A stretch of DNA of 64,000 nt from Coprinus comatus (lineage: Eukaryota; Basidiomycota; Agaricomycetes; Agaricales; Agaricaceae): positions 1 to 64,000 of the forward strand of contig JAWPGT010000009.1 in assembly GCA_034638255.1 (NCBI GenBank), written 5' to 3'. The notes under the pieces are model-generated. The model was not told the DNA's origin. It worked only from the letters and a program-made list of their open reading frames with translations, and did not search any database. Positions 57,214 through 64,000 of this stretch are shown piece by piece; position 1 is the stretch's first letter; each line of letters starts with the position of its first letter. The position numbers and the translations under genes were made by a program.

Positions 57214-57497
57214 GAGTAGGACTTGTTGGTCAAGACCTGCTTTGGGATAATCCGGGTTGCCTAAGAATAGGCCGAGATTTCGCACGAGGCGTAGCTGAAC
57301 TGATACAACTGGCCCTGTCATAATATACCCTTTCCTCCACCACCTCTCGGTAGGACAAGGAGTACTTCTAGAAACATCATCATAAACCTACGTGATAATG
57401 TGCGCTTTTTGCATTTTCTAGATCGTGTCATGCACAGCACTCATTCGAGTCATCTCACAGGTTCGGTGGTAGTAGCCGCGGACGAGGTGGATTCGAT

Positions 57498-60400
57498 ATG
57501 GACGAAGAGATGCATTATCCTACACGGCCAGTAGACAAGGATAAAGCAGAGCAAGAGCTCGTGGTTAATATTAAGAAGGCGACGAGCCCGGAAGAAACTG
57601 CACCAAAACAGAAACACGTTCGAAGTAAGTTGTGTCCTGCCCCTACCCATAGTCGTGTCTGATTGTGCAACTAGAATGCATCGTTTATACATGGGATTAT
57701 CATTCTTCAATATCATTCTGGAGTGGCCTTCGCGTACAACCAATCATGGCCGATGAGGTTCAAACCTTCAAAGCTTTGATCACCGTGCATAAGGTCTTGC
57801 AAGAGGGTCATCCTGTAGTATGTCCGACCACTTGCTTGGTTTCCACCACTGGTACTTACATTACATTAGACTATCAAGGAAGCTCATGGACAAACCGCGT
57901 GGCTCGAAACTTGTGCGAGGACGCTTTCAGGAGAGGGAGCCCGAGGTGAGTATTGTATATCTTAATTAACGAAACCTGATTTATCGCAACAACCAGGCTA
58001 TGGCTCACTTATCAGAACCTACGTACAGTTCTTGTTGGCTAAACTTAGGTTCCATCGCTTACGCCCCGAATTCAATGGCTTGTTTGAGTATGAGGAATAT
58101 GTTACATTGAAGGGCATCGACGATCCCAACGAGGGGTGAGTTCATTGATTGGCAGATACGATTACTAGGTTGACCCGGCGTACCAGTTATGAGACTATCA
58201 CTGATCTCATGAATCTACAAGATCAAATTGAATCATTCCAAAAGATGGTGTTTTCGCATTTCAGATACTCAAATAACAATGAGTGTCGGATATCCGCCCT
58301 CGTACCACTGGTTAAAGAAAGCTGGGGGATTTACAGATTCATCACGAGCATGCTGCGTGCTATGTATCGCAGTATGTTGTTCTCAAGACCCGATGTTTGA
58401 TGCATTATCTGACTCTCCAACAGGAACTAACGATGTTGACGCCCTGGAACCATTAAAGGAACGTTATGCAAACCAACATTATGGTCTTCGTAAATTCTAC
58501 TATGAATGCTCCAACCTGAAATATCTGACCGGTCTTATTAATGTACCAAAGCTTGGACACGTATGTCTATATCGCCCTTCATGAGGTTTTTCCCTCAAGG
58601 CTAACGATCTCCAGGAACCCCCTAATTTGATGGATACTGGAGACGCACCAGACCTGCCCGCAAGACCAGCACAGGAGAAAACACCCGCACCTACTTCGAC
58701 ACCGCAGCCCAGTGCTGCAGAAGTCAACGAACAGGCCCGTATTTTGAAGCAATATGAAGAACAGCAAGCTGCGCTAGTGAATGCTCGCGAAGAGGAAGAA
58801 CGACGTAGACAGGAAGCTCAACTTGCACAACAGCGAGAATTCGAGCAAAGACAACGGGAACAAGAGGAAGCTCAGCGCATCGCACAAGAACAACTGTTGC
58901 AAGCACAGATGCAACAGCATCAGTTCGCACAGAACCAGGAAGTTATGCAGTTACAACAAGAGATTCTTAATATGAGGGGACAATACGAAAGAGACCAGAT
59001 CTTTTTGGAGCAATATGACCGTGTAAGCATTTTTTTACAACGATATTGATCTGTTTCTTATTATCCTTTTAGCGAGTGAAAGCTTTGGAAGCTGAGCTGG
59101 CATCGGTTTCTGCCAACGTCAGCTCTCAGTTTGCATCGAAGGACGACTTAATCAAACAACTCCAAGACCAAGTTACACTTTGGCGGAACAAATACGAAGC
59201 TTTGGCTAAGCTTTACAGTCAACTCCGAACAGAGCACCTTGATATGCTCTCAAAGTTCAAGCAATTGCAACTTAAAGCTAATTCGGCTCAAGAGGCTAAT
59301 GATCGCGTTGAGAGAATGGAACGAGATCTGAAGGCCAAGAATATAGAGCTTGCAGATATGCTTCGCGAACGTGACCGTGCTCGCTTTGATGTTGATCGTC
59401 AGAAATCGTCGCATAAAGATGAGATTGAACGTTTACGTCGTGAACTTAACTTTGCGAACGAGCGTGCGGAAGATTCCTCCCGCAACAAGAGTCAGGAAGT
59501 GTCATCTGTCATGTCTAGGTATAATAGGCAGATCACTGAACTTGAGGATTCGCTGGCCGTGAGTGGTTTATTTAAGCTAGCTAATTTAATACCACATCTC
59601 TGACCTTAATATAAAGGGAAAGCAAGTCCAGATCGACGAACTGCTTACTAGCTTGAACAACTCACGGATGGATTTGGAGAGAATACGCGAGGAGAAGGAT
59701 GCAGAAATCCAAATCCTCCAAGAGGGCATGGACTCCACTATCCAACACCTTTCGGAAGTTCAAGCGGTATGTCATTCTTAATAATCTTTCAAGCCCCTTT
59801 GTCTTGACATTACGACCCATTCCACAGACTCAAGGCTTTGTAGACGAGACTACGAACGCTCAAATTGATAACCTAATTTTGGACCATCGCAAGCAACTAA
59901 ATCAAATCATTGGTAAGTTCTCCAATACAATCCACAATTATCACTCATCCGTGCTCTAGATTCTATCTTCCAGGCATGCGTACAGAAAGTGGACGATGCC
60001 ATTTACGAGCTTGAATCACCTTCACAGGCTGGTAATCTCAACTCCACACCAGAGTACACTCTCTCCATGATTGAGAAAGCTATTAACAATGCGACTGAAT
60101 TTGCAACTATTCACACTCTTTACCTTGGCGGTGAAGAAGGCGGTGATCACGTTGCTGTTATCAAATCTGCCAACGAATTTGCCCAGTCACTCACTGATGT
60201 GCTCACAAACACCAAGGGTATCACTCGTCTGGCCAGTGACGATGATGCTGTTGACAAACTTATCAATGTTGCTAAGGCTTCTGGTGATGTTGGCTTGCGC
60301 TTCTTCGATAATCTAAAGTCGTATAGATTGGAGTTACTTCAACCACACCAACGCAAGGAAGTTCCCACTCGTAATAACAGTCAAGCTCGCGACGCATTTG

Positions 60401-61194
60401 CCAAGCTCTCACAACTTGTTGAAACACTTGTATCGAAGGACACTAAGGGTGGTTTGGCTCGTGCTAATGGAAACATTGGTGATATCGTTGAACAAGAGAT
60501 GATGGGTGCTGCAAAGGCAATTGAAGAAGCAACAGAACGTTTGCAACAACTCATGAATCGACCACGCGATTCATCTCGTTTCAGTGCTGTCGATATTCAA
60601 GTCCACGATTCTATTCTTGCTTCAGCAATGGCTATCACGAATGCTATTGCTCGTTTGATTAAAGCTGCTACGGATTCACAACAAGAGATTGTTGATAAGG
60701 GCAGAGGATCTAGTTCCATGCAACAGTTTTACAAACGTAACAACCGTTGGACTGAAGGTCTTATCTCTGCAGCTAAAGCCGTTGCATCTGCTACGAACCT
60801 GCTCATCGAAACCGCTGATGGTGTCCTTTCTGGAACACATTCGCTCGAACAGCTTATTGTGGCTTCGAATGAAGTAGCAGGTGCTACCGCACAACTTGTC
60901 GCCGCATCAAGAGTCAAATCCAATCTTATGTCCAAGACTCAAGAACGTCTCGAAGCAGCAGCTAAAGCTGTTACTGCAGCTTGTAAAGCATTGGTGAAAC
61001 AAGTTAAAGCTGTATCCGCTCGCGAGCTTGAAGAAGATGATGTTGATTATAAGGGTATGGCTGCGCTTGAGTTTAAGAAACGTGAGATGGAACAACAGGT
61101 GGAAATTCTCAAGTTGGAGAAGGAATTAGGTGCTGCAAGACATAGGTTGGGAGCCATGAGACGTGCAGGATATCATACAGAGGAAACAGATTAA
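57498..61194 (+). CDS. SLA2: SLA2/END4 (HIP1R-type) endocytic actin adaptor
   Basis: SLA2 links clathrin-coated endocytic sites to actin. The N-terminus after the ATG at 57498 reaches ATSPEETAPKQKHVR, then the ANTH domain with IVYTWDYHSSISFWSGLRVQ, ADEVQTFKALITVHKVLQEG and YETITDLMNLQDQIESFQKM. LRKFYYECSNLKYLTGLINV is the end of that domain. A Gln/Glu-rich coiled coil (QREFEQRQREQEEAQRIAQE) follows. The talin-like I/LWEQ (THATCH) actin-binding domain runs from about 60001 to 61150, with QEMMGAAKAIEEATERLQQL and VLSGTHSLEQLIVASNEVAG. The protein ends in HRLGAMRRAGYHTEETD. An in-frame acceptor upstream of 57498 suggests a further short 5' exon with the residues SRGRGGF. Eleven or so exons. Confidence 0.93.
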
Positions 61195-62802
61195 AAGGGG
61201 GGGTTGGTTTTTGGTTTTTGGTTTTTTAGTTCGCTTAGGGGGAAGTTTACTTGGTTGGTTTGATTTTTCATATTTTCTTTGCTATTCACCGGTACCCGTT
61301 ATTGTCCTTTTTTTTGTTTCTGTTTGTTGTTTTCCTTCGTCATAATTTTTTTGATCTAAGAAGTTTGTTTTTCTTCAACAATACTAAGATGTCAATCACG
61401 GTGATATTTGAAAATTTCACGTACATATAAAAACCGTAAGAATAAACTACCCAAGTAAAAAAATTTCGGGGGGTATGTACGTCAAATTCCCATTGTCATA
61501 GCCTTGTGTCCACATTATGTACTTAGGGTTAAAATACTCCCTTTGTACTAGACTCTACCATCCCTTCGCTTGACATATACTGTATAAGCGGTATATCCGA
61601 ACTTCTTAAGGGTCAAGTTGGAAGTCGAGATGCCTCTAGAAGCTAAAAATAACGTATACTTGTTCTGACAAAGCTTAAGCGATATTTGATACAGATAGGT
61701 GATGTATAATTTTGGATTCGGCTTCGGCTTCTCCTATTTATGTATGTACCACGTACGAGCGCTTGGGCATTGTCGACGGGGGTGAGAAATCGAAGTGTGT
61801 GTTGAGAGAAGTTTACAAGTTAGTCGACTTGTATCTGAGTGAAGTTACTAAATATTGATGATGATGATGATGATGATGATGATGACAAGTTGCAAGCGCT
61901 GATAGCGCTATTCATTGTTAGATGGTATAGATCTTCCGAAGCGGTAGAACCATGTGTGGTATTTTCTGTATGGTGACTCGGAGTGGGAACATGCGAACTC
62001 AACTGAGACCTGAGGGGGTTATTGGTAAGAGCCTGCGCAGTGTAGACCTTCCGAAGTAATTACAAACCCACATTGTCCCGCCGGAAAAAAATTTAAACCT
62101 TGATCAACACAATGTATCGTATTGTTCACAATTTATAACACACCCACCACATCTTACAGTAGTATATCTATCATGTTTTAAGTACTATAGTCATCAAAAG
62201 CATAAATATGATAGCCGATTCGGAGCCGAAACTTTTGTGCATAGTATATGTATATTGTGGTATATAGTACGAAACAGATATGCAGATATATTGTCTACTA
62301 ATCTTTGATGAGGGGGAGGTGGTAGTAAAGACATAGGCTGGATGATGATCGGATGGGGATGAAATGATATCGATATCTAAAAAGGATTGGACTAGAATTT
62401 GATGTGTGATATTTCACGGGTAACCGGTAGAGGAAGGTATGTGCTGTTTATAAAACCAGTACATTAAAAGCGGAGATTCTAAGAGAGTTGAGTATATCCG
62501 TTTTTAAGTTTAATTCTTAAGTAAACCCATATAAACTGATGTAGAGATCTGAAAAGGTGTGAAAGCGGAAAGATAAGTATGAAACCCGAAAGGTTGAAAA
62601 GCATCAGAAAGAAGAGTGGTATAAGAAAAGGATTACAATAAATGAAAAAGGGAAACAACAGAGGCAAAAAAAAAAAACGAATAACAATAACAAATAAATT
62701 AACACACTTGAAGAAAACCATTAACATGGGTGAATTGGTGAACGAAAAACCTGGAAAAAAAATTATTTTCAAAGAAACAAAATGCAGAAGTGCAATGAGA
62801 AA
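61195..62802. other. Gene-poor interval downstream of SLA2
   Basis: About 1.6 kb has no protein-like frame. It holds the SLA2 3' flank (T-rich), a GAT microsatellite at 61857-61884 and AT-rich sequence, then the 3' flank of the partial gene on the minus strand. I see no RNA gene. Its length is unusual for this compact window, so an unseen noncoding transcript is possible. Confidence 0.5.
61857..61884. repeat. GAT microsatellite
   Basis: About nine perfect copies of the trinucleotide GAT lie in intergenic DNA. Confidence 0.9.
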
Positions 62803-64000
62803 TTAGCGCCTATAACCAAATCCACTTCGAACAGTATCAAAGCTCTCCTTCTCAATCTCCAAGAAACTTTCAGCATGAGAATTAGCTCTGACAAGTGTCC
62901 CAATAGCACCGCCAATACATTTCTTCATAGGAGATCGAGATCTTGATGTAACCAAGTTGTCCGCATCATCGTCATCGATATCCAAGAAGGATGGTTTCCT
63001 TAACAAAGATTGCCTGCTAGGTTTCTTGGTTGCTTGTTTGTGTCTCAAGCTTGAAGGAGGCGGTCCACGATATGGATGACTTAGAGGTGGTTGAGGTTGA
63101 GCAGGCGGTTGGTATTGTGCATGGTTGGAGTGAGCAAAGTCAACCTCAACTTTCGTGTTTTCTCTACAGGCATTTGAGTAAATGTACTCATCAGGAGCGG
63201 CTTCTGTAATAACTTGAGCTTTCTGTCGAGGTCGTGGTGGTGGAGGGAGACTTCTCTGTATCGCCATTGGTTGAGAGTCATCTGTCCGTTTCTTCCGAGC
63301 TGGCTTTTGTGATGAGACGGAATTGGTATCGCCTTCAATAGTGCCGTTAGTGGTACTATAGGTACCGTCCCATCCTTCGGGTTCATGTATGGTAGACATG
63401 GACATCATAACCGAGGGGTTAATCCCAGACGCCGTCGAGGGACGATGGGAAGGGCGAGGGGACATTGTAATCTGTTTGGAGGCCAAGGACATAGATCGGG
63501 ATAATGTTGGGCTAGGTGGAACTTCTGTTGTACCTATAACCGAACTAGGTGTTTGAGGTGATTGTGCATGTTCCGACATCCATGACGAGAAAAGACTAGG
63601 TGGCACGATCTCACTATCCCGATCTGATAGCAATGTTGATGCTGCGGATATTACTCGCTGTCTTATCCTGGGAGGCGAGACGGGGGGCGGTGTGATGGGA
63701 ATAGAACCGTCGATAATTCCAGCTTCAACCCGGGCAAGCTCTTCAGGGGACATAATACGTTGCGGAGTCCAGTCTGATTGGATCGACTGGACCGGACTCT
63801 GGGGAACGTTCTGAATATCGGGGTTCTCGTCCCAGAAAGAACCTGATGCCGACATATGAGTTGGCCAAGGTTTATGTGAGGACCCAAAAAATATATCCTG
63901 GTCAGATCGTAGACTGAATAGGGAACGGCTATCATCCTCAGTTGGTAGAATACCCGTGGATGTCGACGGTCTACGTGAACTGGACCCAGAGAAAACGCGC
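62803..64000 (-). CDS. Partial gene for a disordered protein of unknown function (3' part)
   Basis: The minus-strand frame is open from the right edge of the window to a TAG-type stop at 62803. It passes through the ATG at 63855, and the codons before it (RRPSTSTGILPTEDDSRSLF and SLRSDQDIFFG) look equally coding, so the gene starts beyond the window. The visible 400 residues are Ser/Pro-rich and disordered, with short conserved-looking pieces: SGSFWDENPDIQ, RIMSPEELARVEAGIIDGSI, KPSFLDIDDDD, and a C-terminal CIGGAIGTLVRANSHAESFL segment followed by EIEKESFDTVRSGFGYRR. I do not recognise the family. There are no introns in the visible part, unlike its neighbours. Function unknown. Confidence 0.6.
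   Translation of the reverse strand, partial: RVFSGSSSRRPSTSTGILPTEDDSRSLFSLRSDQDIFFGSSHKPWPTHMSASGSFWDENPDIQNVPQSPVQSIQSDWTPQRIMSPEELARVEAGIIDGSIPITPPPVSPPRIRQRVISAASTLLSDRDSEIVPPSLFSSWMSEHAQSPQTPSSVIGTTEVPPSPTLSRSMSLASKQITMSPRPSHRPSTASGINPSVMMSMSTIHEPEGWDGTYSTTNGTIEGDTNSVSSQKPARKKRTDDSQPMAIQRSLPPPPRPRQKAQVITEAAPDEYIYSNACRENTKVEVDFAHSNHAQYQPPAQPQPPLSHPYRGPPPSSLRHKQATKKPSRQSLLRKPSFLDIDDDDADNLVTSRSRSPMKKCIGGAIGTLVRANSHAESFLEIEKESFDTVRSGFGYRR

Noticed and set aside
57214..57321. N-terminal extension of SURF1 to an upstream start
   Set aside because: The extension lacks mitochondrial-presequence character, whereas the ATG at 57213 gives a typical Arg/Ser-rich presequence.

Overview
The window is a gene-dense nuclear segment from a filamentous basidiomycete, most probably an Agaricomycete. 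Nearly every gene is broken by several GT...AG introns of about 45-60 nt. Genes are packed head-to-head and tail-to-tail, and the order OCT1(MIP) - HD1 - HD2 - beta-flanking gene is the classic A (HD) mating-type locus of mushrooms. No prokaryotic, organellar, viral or transposon gene was recognised. Coordinates are best-effort gene models built by joining open frames across splice signals and by comparing the protein with remembered families. Spans are start codon to stop codon, introns included.

Layout. 1-746: no gene seen, one long imperfect hairpin. 747-7606: COG1 (Golgi tethering), a TMEM115-type Golgi membrane protein, a FAM32A homologue and the AAA+ ATPase RVB1. 8216-10146: a WHIM/DDT-like chromatin-type protein. 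10225-19605: the mating-type block, with mitochondrial intermediate peptidase (OCT1), then the divergently transcribed homeodomain genes HD1 (minus) and HD2 (plus), a 1.4-kb gene-poor interval, and the beta-flanking gene. 19801-36033: an uncharacterised Ala/Glu-rich protein, glycogenin, an ADCK2-type mitochondrial kinase, a membrane-anchored serine beta-lactamase-like protein, REV7, SNX4/ATG24 and a PTM1-type seven-helix protein. 36169-41692: RPB2 and a fructosamine-3-kinase. 41883-46937: two tandem paralogous MFS drug:H+ antiporters with a cryptic coding remnant between them. 47161-61194: an NDUFA9/COQ11-like reductase, BDP1 (TFIIIB), two conserved proteins of unknown function, SURF1 and SLA2. 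62803-64000: the 3' part of an uncharacterised disordered protein that runs off the right edge.

How the genes relate. Most are housekeeping genes that share only position. The functional core is the HD locus: HD1 and HD2 proteins from different mates heterodimerise to switch on dikaryon development, and their shared upstream interval (15096-15334) is the natural control region. OCT1, the beta-flanking gene, glycogenin and an ADCK2-type kinase have been reported as neighbours of this locus in other mushrooms.

The most novel material lies between HD2 and the beta-flanking gene. It holds an inverted, decayed fragment of the beta-flanking gene (about 17923-18185), a nested set of hairpins (17722-17852) and a tRNA-like sequence with a good A box but no matching 3' half. 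Other notable points are a one-base frame break near the glycogenin N-terminus, tandem FPWE-type repeats in the glycogenin tail, a probable one-codon first exon in the beta-flanking gene, and a triple GTCAC/GTGAC half-site array in the HD1-HD2 promoter.
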